Positions 26,759-35,773 of a stretch of 64,000 bases of DNA are shown here, piece by piece. The first letter of the stretch is position 1; each line of letters opens with the position of its first letter. The DNA is from Chloroflexi bacterium HGW-Chloroflexi-2 (GTDB lineage Bacteria > Chloroflexota > Anaerolineae > Anaerolineales > Anaerolineaceae), in the NCBI GenBank assembly GCA_002840735.1, contig PHBY01000013.1, positions 1-64,000 of the forward strand, read 5' to 3'. Made by a program: the position numbers and the translations under genes. Under the pieces are notes generated by a model. It was not told the DNA's origin. It did not search any database and worked only from the letters and a program-made list of their open reading frames with translations.

Positions 26759-27742
26759 ATGATCAATTCTATTTATTTTCTGAACGGAGTTACCAAAACT
26801 GACCTGACTCAGGATGAGATCAAGGAGGTTTTGCAGCGCAATCAGGGTGTGCTGTGGGTTGATCTGGTGCAAACGCCCTATACGGAGGCTGAGCAAGTCC
26901 TGCTGGAGTTGTTCGGTTTCCATCCGCTGGCGGTTTCGGATGCGTTGGATGAGATGCATGTCCCACGCGTGGATGACTGGGGTGATTATCTATATCTAGT
27001 GTTACACGACATCAAGTTTGATCCTGCCCAGGAAGAGGTTTTTCAAACCAATGAGCTGGATATTTTCCTCGGAAAACATTTTCTGGTCACCTACCAGAAC
27101 AATGCCATTCCGGTGGTCGAAAAAGTACGACGGCTCATTGAGCGGGATGCGCGCTTCCTGCAGCGTGGGGCAGATCACCTTTTCTACAAACTGGCCGATG
27201 ATCTTGTTGGAGAGACTTTACCAGTGGTTGACCAGATGGATGACGCTATTGATACCATTGAGGACCAATTGTTCAATGGCAGCAATCAACAACTGCTGGA
27301 ACAGATCTTCACCCTGAAACGTTCATTGTTACATCTAAGACGGATCCTGATGCCACAGCGAGAGGTCTTCAACAAGCTGGCGCGGGGCGATGACCATGTT
27401 ATCGACAAACAGGAGCGCGTCTTTTTCCGTGATATCTATGATCACATGGTACGGCTGTATGATATCTCCGAAAGCCTGCGCGATCTGATCAGTGGTGCGT
27501 TGGAAACCTACCTCTCGGTGATCAACAACCGCATGAACGATGTTATGAAGACACTGACCATCATTACCACCCTCTTCATGCCGATCTCCTTCCTGACCGG
27601 CTTCTTCGGGATGAACTTCTTCGCCGCCGATCCGCCATTTACCGGTTGGACATCGCAACCGGTGCTGGTGGTTCTGCTATGTATCTTCGTGCTGATGCCG
27701 GTGAGTATGTTCGTCTGGATGCGCAGCCGCAAGTGGATGTAG
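26759..27742 (+). CDS. corA: CorA-type magnesium/divalent-cation channel
   Basis: A 327-residue protein with an N-terminal cytoplasmic domain, a long helix (about 150-260) and two membrane helices at the C-terminus. The selectivity motif GMN is present in FFGMNFF near residue 290, at the end of the first helix. It transports Mg2+ or Co2+. The ORF ends SMFVWMRSRKWM, the usual basic tail. It is followed after 24 bases by the editing protein. Confidence 0.9.
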   Translation: MINSIYFLNGVTKTDLTQDEIKEVLQRNQGVLWVDLVQTPYTEAEQVLLELFGFHPLAVSDALDEMHVPRVDDWGDYLYLVLHDIKFDPAQEEVFQTNELDIFLGKHFLVTYQNNAIPVVEKVRRLIERDARFLQRGADHLFYKLADDLVGETLPVVDQMDDAIDTIEDQLFNGSNQQLLEQIFTLKRSLLHLRRILMPQREVFNKLARGDDHVIDKQERVFFRDIYDHMVRLYDISESLRDLISGALETYLSVINNRMNDVMKTLTIITTLFMPISFLTGFFGMNFFAADPPFTGWTSQPVLVVLLCIFVLMPVSMFVWMRSRKWM

Positions 27743-27766
27743 ACACTGGAATTCCAGGAGAACGCA

Positions 27767-28240
27767 ATGAAATTATCGAAGAACGCAGAAAAAATACAGG
27801 CAGCCCTGGCAGCATTTGGACTGGATCTGGAGGTGGTGGAGTTTCCCGAATCCACGCGCACTGCTCAGGAAGCTGCTGATGCCATCGGATGCTCGGTGGA
27901 GCAGATCGTGAAATCGCTGGTGTTTCAACGCATACCAAGCCGGCAACCGTTGATGATCGCGGCCAGTGGTGGCAATCGTGTGAACGAAAAACGCATCAAG
28001 GAATTGCTGGGTGAGAAAATTGTGCGGGCTGATGCTGAGTTTGTGAAAGAAGTGACCGGGTACCCGATCGGTGGTGTCCCTCCCCTGGCACATACCCAAC
28101 CAATCGAAACCTTCATCGATGAGGATTTGTTGAAATATGAAGAAATCTGGGCTGCGGCCGGCACGCCGAACGCTGTCTTTCGTCTAAGTCCGCAGGAATT
28201 GGCACTGATCACCAGGGGGAAGGTCGAAAAGATTACATAA
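27767..28240 (+). CDS. YbaK/EbsC-type aminoacyl-tRNA editing protein
   Basis: A 157-residue protein of the YbaK/ProX family, which deacylates mischarged tRNA such as Cys-tRNA(Pro). It has the family's AADAIGCSVEQIVKSLVF, GGNRVNEKRIKELLG and TGYPIGGVPPLAH (the GxxPP active-site loop). The conserved Lys of IVKS is present. AGGAG lies about 9 bases before the ATG. The preceding CorA is probably co-transcribed but functionally unrelated. Confidence 0.85.
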   Translation: MKLSKNAEKIQAALAAFGLDLEVVEFPESTRTAQEAADAIGCSVEQIVKSLVFQRIPSRQPLMIAASGGNRVNEKRIKELLGEKIVRADAEFVKEVTGYPIGGVPPLAHTQPIETFIDEDLLKYEEIWAAAGTPNAVFRLSPQELALITRGKVEKIT

Positions 28241-28299
28241 TCTTCAAGCAATCCCTTGCCACTCAGATCAATTTTTTTCGGATATCATGAACACATCAC

Positions 28300-29013
28300 T
28301 CATTCAGTTAGCAATAATGCTTTTGAATCAGTAGCCTTCAGGTATAAAGCATAGCCAAAATACATCAGGGGAAAAATCAGGGAAATAATTGCAATCGATG
28401 AACTGGGATTCCATACCAGGATGATTAAAAATATAAAATACACGATTGACAGGCTTTTTGTCAGCCTGATTTTTCCAGGGGTGCTGAATGAGACAAATTT
28501 GAACGGAACAAAAATCATAATCGCCAGAATTACCAGAATAATGCCATTGATGAACACTGGCCATTGGAATGTAAATAAATACAAAGCCACCAGGTTCCAG
28601 AAATTCGGAAACCCGGTAAAGTATCCATCGTCCGTTTTAGCTTCTGATTGACAAAAACCATACACCGAAGCTAGCAATACCAGCGGAATGACGAAAATCC
28701 AGGCTGCGGTTATCAGCTCAAATCGCCAGATAAAGAAGACCGGTAAAAAGGCATAATTGAGGTAGTCGGTGATGTCATCCAGTTTGCGGCCATCAAATCC
28801 AGGCGTCCAGTGTTTGATGTTGAATTTTCTTGCCAGGGTACCATCGGTCGCATCGACCACCAAAGCAACTCCCAGCCAGAAAAAAGCAAGTTTAGGATCA
28901 TTTTTGATCATGGCATTCAAGGCCAGAAATCCACATATCAAACCAAGGCCGGTGTACAGGTGAACCAGCCAGGCGCGTGCCAAATTCCAATTCATTTGCA
29001 TTAAATAATTCAT
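28300..29013 (-). CDS. pcs: CDP-alcohol phosphatidyltransferase, phosphatidylcholine-synthase-like
   Basis: A 237-residue integral membrane protein with eight hydrophobic stretches. The catalytic motif DATDGTLARKFN followed by GFDGRKLDDITDYLNY is the CDP-OH-P signature (D-x2-DG-x2-AR, G-x3-D-x3-D), and the GFDGRKLDD form is typical of Pcs, which joins choline to CDP-diacylglycerol. The assignment to Pcs rests on this motif and length. It is convergent with the editing protein. Confidence 0.75.
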   Translation of the reverse strand: MNYLMQMNWNLARAWLVHLYTGLGLICGFLALNAMIKNDPKLAFFWLGVALVVDATDGTLARKFNIKHWTPGFDGRKLDDITDYLNYAFLPVFFIWRFELITAAWIFVIPLVLLASVYGFCQSEAKTDDGYFTGFPNFWNLVALYLFTFQWPVFINGIILVILAIMIFVPFKFVSFSTPGKIRLTKSLSIVYFIFLIILVWNPSSSIAIISLIFPLMYFGYALYLKATDSKALLLTE

Positions 29014-29314
29014 AAATCAACTTTCAATGCAGGGATTTTCGAGAAAAACTTTTATATAACAAAATCCGGATGCTTGATTTTACCAAATTCAACGCATTTA
29101 TGTTCACTCATTTTTAATTTAATTAACAGGGGTAACCGACAAATTAACCCGACAGCCAAGACACAAAACATCAAAGCTATACAATACGCCCAAAACACTT
29201 GTATTTTACGCGTATATGCTCTATATTAAGAAAGGTTCAGGCGTGAAGTCTGATAATTATTTCCAGATCAAGATCTGGAAAACAATAAATCCCAATTTAA
29301 GAAGGAGATATTCC
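29014..29314. other. AT-rich intergenic region
   Basis: I see no gene. It contains the upstream regions of the leftward lipid enzyme and the rightward zinc-ribbon gene. Confidence 0.4.
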
Positions 29315-29464
29315 ATGGATTTTGAAGGTTATTGCGTTAAGTGTCGTGCAAAGGTTCAGGTAAAAGCTGGAACCGTAAAAGTATCTGAAAATGGGCGTAA
29401 AATGGTACAGGGTGTCTGCCCTACATGTGGCACCAAGGTAACCCGATTCTTACCCAACAAATAA
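29315..29464 (+). CDS. Small zinc-ribbon protein (DUF5679-like)
   Basis: A 49-residue protein starting at an ATG with GAAGGAG 8 bases upstream. GYCVKCRAK and GVCPTCGTK form two CxxC pairs separated by about 25 residues, a zinc ribbon. Single-domain proteins of this type (DUF5679) are often found in Chloroflexota and actinobacteria; a nucleic acid or protein binding role is likely. A perfect terminator follows. Confidence 0.75.
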   Translation: MDFEGYCVKCRAKVQVKAGTVKVSENGRKMVQGVCPTCGTKVTRFLPNK

Positions 29465-29485
29465 TCGTATTTCTGTATAAAAACT

Positions 29486-29530
29486 ACCAACAAGGTGATT
29501 TTGAAATTCATTCAAAATCACCTTGTTGGT
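29486..29530. terminator. Bidirectional terminator with 20-base arms
   Basis: Perfect complementary arms at 29486-29505 (ACCAACAAGGTGATTTTGAA) and 29511-29530 enclose a 5-base loop ATTCA. The hairpin lies between convergent genes. There is no long T run on either strand. Confidence 0.75.
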
Positions 29531-29534
29531 TAAG

Positions 29535-30986
29535 TTATTCAAGTACCGTTGTAAAATTACTCTGAATTCTGCCACCCAGTGGGGTAGAGTAACTTGTGCA
29601 TTCCGGCAAGGCAATTATCTGGTTACCGGCAAACATGGTGTAGAGAATTCCTTTTCTTAAATTTTCAAGAGGATGGATGATCACCCAATCATTATGGTAC
29701 ACAACGGAGCGAATTTCGAGATAAGCATTTACTTCCGTTCCATTGCGGCAGGAATTTGAGCTGGGGCTTACCTTCTGACAGATCACGATATGACTGGTAT
29801 TGCCATAGGTTAAAGTGGATGCATCCATCGATTGATTAAAGACGATAACAGGAATGACATCCAGCGGTATATTTACACTCCCATCCGAAGGCCACATGTA
29901 TTTCAATAAATCGCCGCCGGTATTTATGTTACAGGTAGATATCGTTGCTGTTGGGGTTGGTGTAAGCGTAAAGGTAGAAGTTAAAGTAGGGATGGGGGTC
30001 AATGTAGATGTGAATGTGAAGGTTGGGGTTACACTGCTGGTCAAAGTTGGTGTGAAAGTCTGCGTTGGCGTAAATGTCATGGTTGGTGTGAATGTAAAAG
30101 TGGGAGTAGGGCTGTTGGTCCATGTTGGCGTAAATGTGAATGTAGGGGGTAACGAAGGTGTGAATGTGGGTGTATGAGTTAAGCTTGGAGTCACGCTGCT
30201 GGTCCAGGTCGGTGTGAAAGTATGCGTTGGCGTAAACGTCAATGTTGGGGTAAAGGAAAAAGTCGCTGTGGGGCTATTGGTAGATGTCGCCGTAAATGTG
30301 AATGTTGGAGCCACGCTGCTGGTCCAGGTAGGGGAGCCCGTAAATGTTGGTGTCCAGGTCGAGGTATTGGTCACCGAAGGAGTCAGGGTGAAGGTAGATG
30401 AAGTTCCCGGTCCCTGGGTTCGGGTGCTGGTACCAGTGACAGGGATCAAAGTATTCGTCGCTGATTGGGTGAATGTGGCAGTTTTGGTCGCGGTAAGTGT
30501 ATTTGTGCTGGTTGTTGTGGTAGAAGGACTGACCGTCAACGTATTGGTTGGTAAATTTAGATTCCCTGTTTCGGTTGGTGTGGGAAGATTGTTAACAACC
30601 TCTTCATTTGTCTCCGGGCGATTTGTGGCCTCGGGAACAGGTTGCTGGAGTTGTTCTTCAACCAAAGAGATCCGCTCTTCCAGGGAAACTTCATTTTCGG
30701 AATTAACGTTTGCGTCTCTCAGGACTTCTTTTACAATGGCTAATTCCACCCCAGGGAAAGCAAATTGTTCAACACCGTCTCGGTAATTGGCTTCTTCAAC
30801 TGCCTGAACCACAACCGGAATTTGGAAGAATTGTTCCTCATTTGGCGCAACAAAAGTTGTTACTGTACCAACTACCACACTGCTAATGATGATAAAGCTT
30901 AATATCAATGAGCTAATCCAATACAGATTATGAAGCAGTATCCCAGATGTGATTTTTTCGAAGAATAATTTCATTAATTCATCCAA
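29535..30986 (-). CDS. Thr/Pro-rich cell-surface protein with SbsA Ig-like end
   Basis: A 483-residue protein: one membrane segment near residues 15-45, an acidic stretch (about 50-115), then a region of about 200 residues (130-350) made of TPT, TFTPT and TWT repeats, and a C-terminal domain (about 360-483) with [20 protein letters not shown], which is an SbsA-type Ig-like domain (Big_5). The long Thr/Pro region is likely an extended, possibly O-glycosylated stalk. It starts with MDELMKLFF, 12 bases after the HD-GYP gene, so the two are probably co-transcribed. Confidence 0.75.
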   Translation of the reverse strand: MDELMKLFFEKITSGILLHNLYWISSLILSFIIISSVVVGTVTTFVAPNEEQFFQIPVVVQAVEEANYRDGVEQFAFPGVELAIVKEVLRDANVNSENEVSLEERISLVEEQLQQPVPEATNRPETNEEVVNNLPTPTETGNLNLPTNTLTVSPSTTTTSTNTLTATKTATFTQSATNTLIPVTGTSTRTQGPGTSSTFTLTPSVTNTSTWTPTFTGSPTWTSSVAPTFTFTATSTNSPTATFSFTPTLTFTPTHTFTPTWTSSVTPSLTHTPTFTPSLPPTFTFTPTWTNSPTPTFTFTPTMTFTPTQTFTPTLTSSVTPTFTFTSTLTPIPTLTSTFTLTPTPTATISTCNINTGGDLLKYMWPSDGSVNIPLDVIPVIVFNQSMDASTLTYGNTSHIVICQKVSPSSNSCRNGTEVNAYLEIRSVVYHNDWVIIHPLENLRKGILYTMFAGNQIIALPECTSYSTPLGGRIQSNFTTVLE

Positions 30987-30998
30987 TTTTGATTGTGT

Positions 30999-32714
30999 TT
31001 ATTCACTTACCAACTTTAAAAATCTTTCTGCGATTTCAGGATCAAAATGGGATCCAATTTCACTTCGAATCGTATTGACGGCTTCATCTTTCGTCATTGC
31101 CGATCGATAGGGGCGGTCGGTGGTGATCGCATCCCAGGCATCCACAAGGGCGAATATACGCGCCTCAATCGGTATCTCCTCACCCTTCAGACCCTGCGGA
31201 TACCCACTACCATCCCAATGTTCATGGTGACAATATGGAATGTTCAGAGCAGGTTTTAAGAACTCGATGTCCTTTAGCATCTCGCAGGCATAAACAGGGT
31301 GCTGTTGCATAATCCGCTGTTCCTCTTCGGTGAGAGCATGCGGTTTGTTCAAAATCATATCGGGAATTCCCATTTTTCCGATGTCATGGAGCAAGGCACC
31401 ACGGCGGATATGGTCCATTTTCGATTCTTCGATTCCCAATTCTCTGGCAGCTTTGAGCATTAATTCCAGGACGCGGTCGGTATGACCTTTGGTTTCTTCA
31501 TTGCGGTACTCCAATGCTTTAGACCAACCCTCCAGGGTACTATCATAGGAAACCAGAATCTGGTTTTTCGATTCGCGCATGCTGATAATCATTTGATTGA
31601 AATTCTCGGTTAGCAAAGCTAATTCGTCCTTGCTGACAGACTTGACATTGACATTCAGATCTCCGGCTTTAACTTTCTTGGAAGCATCCACCAGCTGCAT
31701 AATAGGATGGGTGATCAGGATGGAAAGATTGACCCCAAACATAATGACCAGCAACAACAATAAGCCTGTCATGATGGTGATTTGTAAACGAGTGACCCTG
31801 GTGGTGCTGACAAGAAATGACTCGCCTAATGCCACCCCCATGACACCTAAATTGGTCTCACCGCGGACTTTCCAGGATGTCAACAATTCCCGGTAACCGA
31901 TATTGCGAACATTCATATCCCGGCTGCTACTGGAACGAATGAAGCTGGCATTGGTCTGGTTGAGAACGACGTTGCGAACTTCCTGATTCGCCAATTCCAA
32001 GGGTGAAGTAAATGTACTCGCCAGGATTTTTCCCTCAAAATCATACAGGGTGATTTGAGCCAATGTTTCTTCCCGCAGCTGACTCACCAGAGATGAAATA
32101 GGCGTGCCAACCAGAATGACACCAGCAAATTCATTATTATCTGAATAAACCGGACCTGCGACATAAAAATAATCACGGCCATCGTTCTTTACATAGCCGG
32201 CATATTTATCTCCGCGAGCATCCGCCTGTTGTAAGAGAGCGTTCTGAACAAATGCTTGCTCTGAAAAAATATCCCCACCACCGCTGCTGAAATCATAATT
32301 TTCAATATTTTCACCCGTACGATGATTTACCGACAATATCCGTTTCCCATTGATATCCAGGAATTCGACTGCCTCGGTCTGGTTATTCAGAATGATGCCA
32401 AAGGTTAAAGATCGCAAATTTTCGGGATTTTTCTCAGCCAGTGCATCCGGAACGCCTGTGCTGTAAGCTAACAGACGCAATACTTTCAGCATCTGATTTT
32501 CTTCTTCGACCATTCTGGTGGTCGCGAGACTGCTGGATTCAATCAATTGATTGGTAAAGCGTTCTTCGACAGTATCAAAGACGACCTGGGTAACCACATA
32601 AGCTGCTCCGAACAATAAAATAATCGAGAGAAAAAGATAAGGTATGGTTACTTTCTCTCGAATATTGAGGGGCAGCTTATTGAAAGCTTTTGAAAATGTC
32701 TCTGTAAGGTTCAT
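30999..32714 (-). CDS. HD-GYP domain c-di-GMP phosphodiesterase with sensor
   Basis: A 571-residue membrane protein. The N-terminal segment spans the membrane, followed by a periplasmic sensor (double-Cache-like, about 50-285), a second membrane helix, HAMP and an HD-GYP domain. The latter has LLHDIGKMGIPD (HD), HHEHWDGSGYP (GYP) and ALVDAWDAITTDRPYR. HD-GYP proteins hydrolyse cyclic di-GMP. It is likely to influence the surface protein encoded next to it or motility; that is inference. No GGDEF domain is in the window. Confidence 0.88.
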   Translation of the reverse strand: MNLTETFSKAFNKLPLNIREKVTIPYLFLSIILLFGAAYVVTQVVFDTVEERFTNQLIESSSLATTRMVEEENQMLKVLRLLAYSTGVPDALAEKNPENLRSLTFGIILNNQTEAVEFLDINGKRILSVNHRTGENIENYDFSSGGGDIFSEQAFVQNALLQQADARGDKYAGYVKNDGRDYFYVAGPVYSDNNEFAGVILVGTPISSLVSQLREETLAQITLYDFEGKILASTFTSPLELANQEVRNVVLNQTNASFIRSSSSRDMNVRNIGYRELLTSWKVRGETNLGVMGVALGESFLVSTTRVTRLQITIMTGLLLLLVIMFGVNLSILITHPIMQLVDASKKVKAGDLNVNVKSVSKDELALLTENFNQMIISMRESKNQILVSYDSTLEGWSKALEYRNEETKGHTDRVLELMLKAARELGIEESKMDHIRRGALLHDIGKMGIPDMILNKPHALTEEEQRIMQQHPVYACEMLKDIEFLKPALNIPYCHHEHWDGSGYPQGLKGEEIPIEARIFALVDAWDAITTDRPYRSAMTKDEAVNTIRSEIGSHFDPEIAERFLKLVSE

Positions 32715-32802
32715 ATAAACGACCTTTTTGCATGAGTTGATATGAACCTAAAGTTGCAAGTTTGTTACCAGTTAACAAATTTGTAAGGTTTGGTGGGGTT
32801 AA

Positions 32803-33490
32803 GGTGCGATGCACTTAGCGAGAAGAAATCACCACCGAATGGACACTTTTCATCATCAATCCAGAATCCAAAAGTGCGTTGCACCTTTCTGGTGGGGAGT
32901 TAAGAACAGGTGCATCGCACTTCTGGTCTTGTGGTAAATAGGAACCGCTTCCAGGATGTTTGTGTTTTGGTGCATCTCTAAGTGTACCCAAAAGGGCAGA
33001 CGACAACGCACCAGGTTGGGGTTAAGGTGCGATGCACTTAGGGACGGGGAAGATACCTGGAATAAACTTATGACGAGTGATCCTCCAGAAACCAAAAGTG
33101 CGTTGCACATCTGGTGGGGAGTTAAGAACAGGTGCATCGCACTTCTGGTCTTGTGGTAAATAGGAACCTCTTCCAGGATGTTTGTGTTTTGGTGCATCCC
33201 TAAGTGTACCCAAAAGGGCAGACGACAACGCACCAGGTTGGGGTTAAGGTGCGATGCACTTAGGGAGAAGAAGTCTACATAGCATGGATTCTTTTCATCA
33301 TCAATCCAGAATCCAAAAGTGCGTTGCACATCTGAGAAGAAATCACCACCGAATGGACACTTTTCATCATGAATCCAGAATCCAAAAGTGCGTTGCACCT
33401 GGTGTAGATGTAAATGCACTTAGCGAGAAGAAGTCTACATAGCATGGATACTTTTCATCATGAATCCAGAATCCAAAAGTGCGTTGCACC
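32803..33490. repeat. Hairpin repeat array 1, alternating units
   Basis: Units of two kinds alternate. Type A reads GGTGCGATGCACTTAG to CCAAAAGTGCGTTGCACC in about 83 bases (32803, 33026, 33248). Type B is in opposite orientation and reads GGTGCATCGCACTTCTGG to AACGCACC in about 104 bases (32909, 33131). The last two units before 33490 have damaged left ends. Each type B copy here holds the longer arm with ACCCAAAAGGG. The array ends against the IS110 element. Confidence 0.85.
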
Positions 33491-33519
33491 TTGTATACAG
33501 TATAAGTAATTCCGGGTAG

Positions 33520-33780
33520 ATCCGGATATAGATGGAGCGGGAGGTTATTGCACCATACCGGATTGAAAAATCACGGCTGGGTCGAGACTACCTCCCGCAA
33601 CTTTCTCCCATAAGGGCTTACCTCGCACGATTCCCCTAAACCGATGTGGACTACTCCAGCAACCGGGGTAGGGCGCTCCACGCGGTCGTGAGGGCTAATT
33701 GCCACAAGGATGCCATCAGAGAAACATTGTGGGATACCCGCTCCAATTGGATTGTAACCAAATATTGAAAGGAGTTCAAC
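33520..33780 (+). ncRNA. Candidate bridge (seek) RNA region of the IS110 element
   Basis: IS110 elements encode, in the non-coding end, a structured RNA with loops that pair with donor and target DNA. The left end here can fold: GCGGGAGGT (33537-33545) pairs with ACCTCCCGC (33590-33598) with a 44-base loop between. The loop begins with TTGCACC (33549-33555), the same seven bases as the end of the repeat unit just left of the element (33484-33490). The rest (33605-33735) is GC-rich with further possible stems. Confidence 0.5.
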
Positions 33781-35103
33781 TTGGAAACCTACCAAAGGAT
33801 AAAAGTCGGTATCGATGTTGGCAGGAGCAAAGTAGACTTCGTAATTCTTCATCCAGATGGACATCGCCTTGAGAAAAACAGTTCATTCAATAATTCTCCA
33901 GAGGGAATCGAACAGGCAAAACAATTACTCATAAGGATTATGGAGAAACATGATTTCTCAGGAGTTGACATTGCCGCCGAAGCTACAAGCTTCTACTGGC
34001 TACCCTTATTTATCCAACTACAACAAGATACTGAATTAGCTCATTATGCACCTCGTCTGACATTACTCAATGCTGCGTGGGTAAAATGGTATAAAAAAGG
34101 TTTTCCACCAGATCACAAATCGGATCAGGTGGACCCTTTTTATATAGCAGATCGATTGCGTACTATGGTCAACCATACATGGTGGTATTATGATGCTCAT
34201 TGGCTAAACTTACGTTTTTATACCCGGTTGCGTTTTCACCTCAGCCAAAGTCTTATGCGAGAAAAAAACCACTACCACCTCTTTTTGTTTCTCGGTCATA
34301 GCGCTTATAGCCAAAAGAGAACAAAACCGTTTACCGACACGTTTAGCCGTATCAATGAAGTACTACTGCATTCCCCAGGTCTTTTGGACCATTTACAAGA
34401 TCTTGAAGTCGATGACCTGGCTGTCCAACTATATGAATTAGCTGGACACAGGCTAAATGATCCTATGCAATCGGCTAAGAAATTTCATCACGCCCTTCAA
34501 GAAAGCTTTACTCCACCAAAAGAGATTGAACCAGCGATTCAAACGGCTCTGGATTCTTTGATCACAGTTATTCGGCATTTGGAAGGTCAAATTAAAATTG
34601 TTGAGAACCATATCGCTGAAGTTGTGGAAAATGATTATCCTGAGGTAAGCTGGCTTCGCTCTATTCCCGGCATTGGTGCCATATTTGCTAGCAGTATTGC
34701 AGCTGAGATTGGCGATTTGCACCGTTTCTCTGATCGTTTACGCTGGGACAATAAAAGGAATTGTTATCGTCGACGAAGTGCTCGTGAAGTCGAAGATGCA
34801 GTTGCTAAATTTGCTGGTTTGTGGTGGCCAAAAAATGATTCTGGTGATTTTTCTGCGGAAGAAACACCTTTGTCAAAACGAGGAAATGCATACCTGAGAT
34901 ATTTCATTCTTCAAGCTGCGGATCGCATGCGCCTGTATATCCCCAGCTATTCTGCTTACTATTCTAAAAAATATATTCAAGCCACGAAACACAATCATAA
35001 ACGTGCGTTGGTGTTAACTGGCCGAAAGGCTGTAGGTCTCATTGTGGGGTTGCTCCATCATCATGAGTTCTACCGGCCTGAGGAGGTTTCTCCTCGAACT
35101 TAG
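33781..35103 (+). CDS. IS110-family transposase (DEDD recombinase)
   Basis: A 440-residue protein. The N-terminal part has VGIDVGRSKVDFV (first Asp), IAAEATSFYWLPL (Glu) and SDQVDPFYIADRL (two Asp), the DEDD RuvC-like active site. The C-terminal part has LRSIPGIGAIFASSIAAEIGD and LSKRGNAYLRYFI, the Tnp20 domain with its serine. TTG start at 33781 with AAAGGAG upstream. The frame is intact, so the element may be active. Orthodox IS110 lengths are 300-420 residues, so it is a little long. Confidence 0.9.
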   Translation: METYQRIKVGIDVGRSKVDFVILHPDGHRLEKNSSFNNSPEGIEQAKQLLIRIMEKHDFSGVDIAAEATSFYWLPLFIQLQQDTELAHYAPRLTLLNAAWVKWYKKGFPPDHKSDQVDPFYIADRLRTMVNHTWWYYDAHWLNLRFYTRLRFHLSQSLMREKNHYHLFLFLGHSAYSQKRTKPFTDTFSRINEVLLHSPGLLDHLQDLEVDDLAVQLYELAGHRLNDPMQSAKKFHHALQESFTPPKEIEPAIQTALDSLITVIRHLEGQIKIVENHIAEVVENDYPEVSWLRSIPGIGAIFASSIAAEIGDLHRFSDRLRWDNKRNCYRRRSAREVEDAVAKFAGLWWPKNDSGDFSAEETPLSKRGNAYLRYFILQAADRMRLYIPSYSAYYSKKYIQATKHNHKRALVLTGRKAVGLIVGLLHHHEFYRPEEVSPRT

Positions 35104-35265
35104 TACTACAACTTCATATGTGAGTGCCTTGGCTCATTAGTGGTACTATTCCAATCGCTTTTGTAAAGCCTTGGATTGATTCAATGCGTCTTTTTTTCGA
35201 ACCATTTGGGTAATTATTTGGTACTTGACTTATACCGCACTCTCTCTGGTGGGGAGTTAAGAACA

Positions 35266-35571
35266 GGTGCATCGCACTTCTGGTCTTGTGGTAAATCGGA
35301 TCCTCTTCCAGGATGTTTGTGTTTTGGTGCATCCTTAAGTGTACCCAAAAGGGCAGACGACAACGCACCAGGTTGGGGTTAAGGTGCGATGCACTTAGAG
35401 GTGAGGAGATACCTGGAATAAACTTATGACGAGTGATCCTCCAGAAATCAAAAGTGCGTTGCACATCTGGTGGGGAGTTAAGAACAGGTGCATCGCACTT
35501 CTGGTCTTGTGGTAAATAGGAACCTCTTCCAGGATGTTTGTGCTTTGGTGCATCCCTAAGTGCAACGCACC
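35266..35571. repeat. Hairpin repeat array 2, right of the IS element
   Basis: Three units: type B 35266-35369 with the expanded arm, type A 35383-35464, type B 35487-35571 (85 bases, simple arm). The flanking CTGGTGGGGAGTTAAGAAC also precedes type B units in array 1, so arrays 1 and 2 were one array before insertion. Confidence 0.85.
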
Positions 35572-35629
35572 AAAACACACCCCTGATCTATGAATATTAA
35601 CAAAAGGTTGTATAACCCTGATATTCGTG

Positions 35630-35657
35630 TTGACTCAGAAACTTGTGGTTCTATAAT
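35630..35657 (+). promoter_or_regulatory. Sigma70-type promoter of the subtilase gene
   Basis: TTGACT (35630-35635) and TATAAT (35652-35657) with a 16-base spacer lie about 115 bases before the start codon. Confidence 0.5.
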
Positions 35658-35773
35658 TTCAATACATAAATATGATGCCAGAGGTCACATTGATGTGGAT
35701 TTCATGGAATAAAGGTTTGATATCTCCGTATTGGAAAATCAGACCTTAAAAATCTTTTTGGAGGTTATAAAAA

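Larger units (their letters stand above)
33491..35240 (+). mobile_element. IS110-family insertion sequence
   Basis: The element has a long 5' non-coding part (33491-33780), one transposase gene and a short 3' end. GTATAAGT at 33500-33507 and its complement at 35228-35235 are candidate subterminal inverted repeats. The exact ends are uncertain: the left flank TTGTATACA also follows a repeat unit at 57830, so the left boundary may be nearer 33500. It splits a hairpin repeat array: type A units lie on the left and type B on the right (35266). Confidence 0.7.

Noticed and set aside
29854-30786. Two long rightward frames rich in Val and Gly (VKVGV, VNVKV)
   Set aside because: They are the antisense reading of the Thr/Pro repeat region of the leftward surface protein.
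32815-33442. Several 60-187 codon frames over hairpin array 1
   Set aside because: The frames are mirrored in both directions and follow the repeat units, so the protein similarity between them is only the repeat itself.
32803-33490. CRISPR array
   Set aside because: Repeats are inverted and alternating, units differ in length and the spacers between the end words are themselves conserved, not unique.
33571-33864. 97-codon minus-strand frame over the IS110 leader
   Set aside because: The region folds as a non-coding leader and the frame runs into the start of the transposase gene.
35114-35580. Up to 154 codons on the minus strand right of the IS110 element
   Set aside because: It covers the same repeat text as array 1 and has no start site; a repeat by-product.
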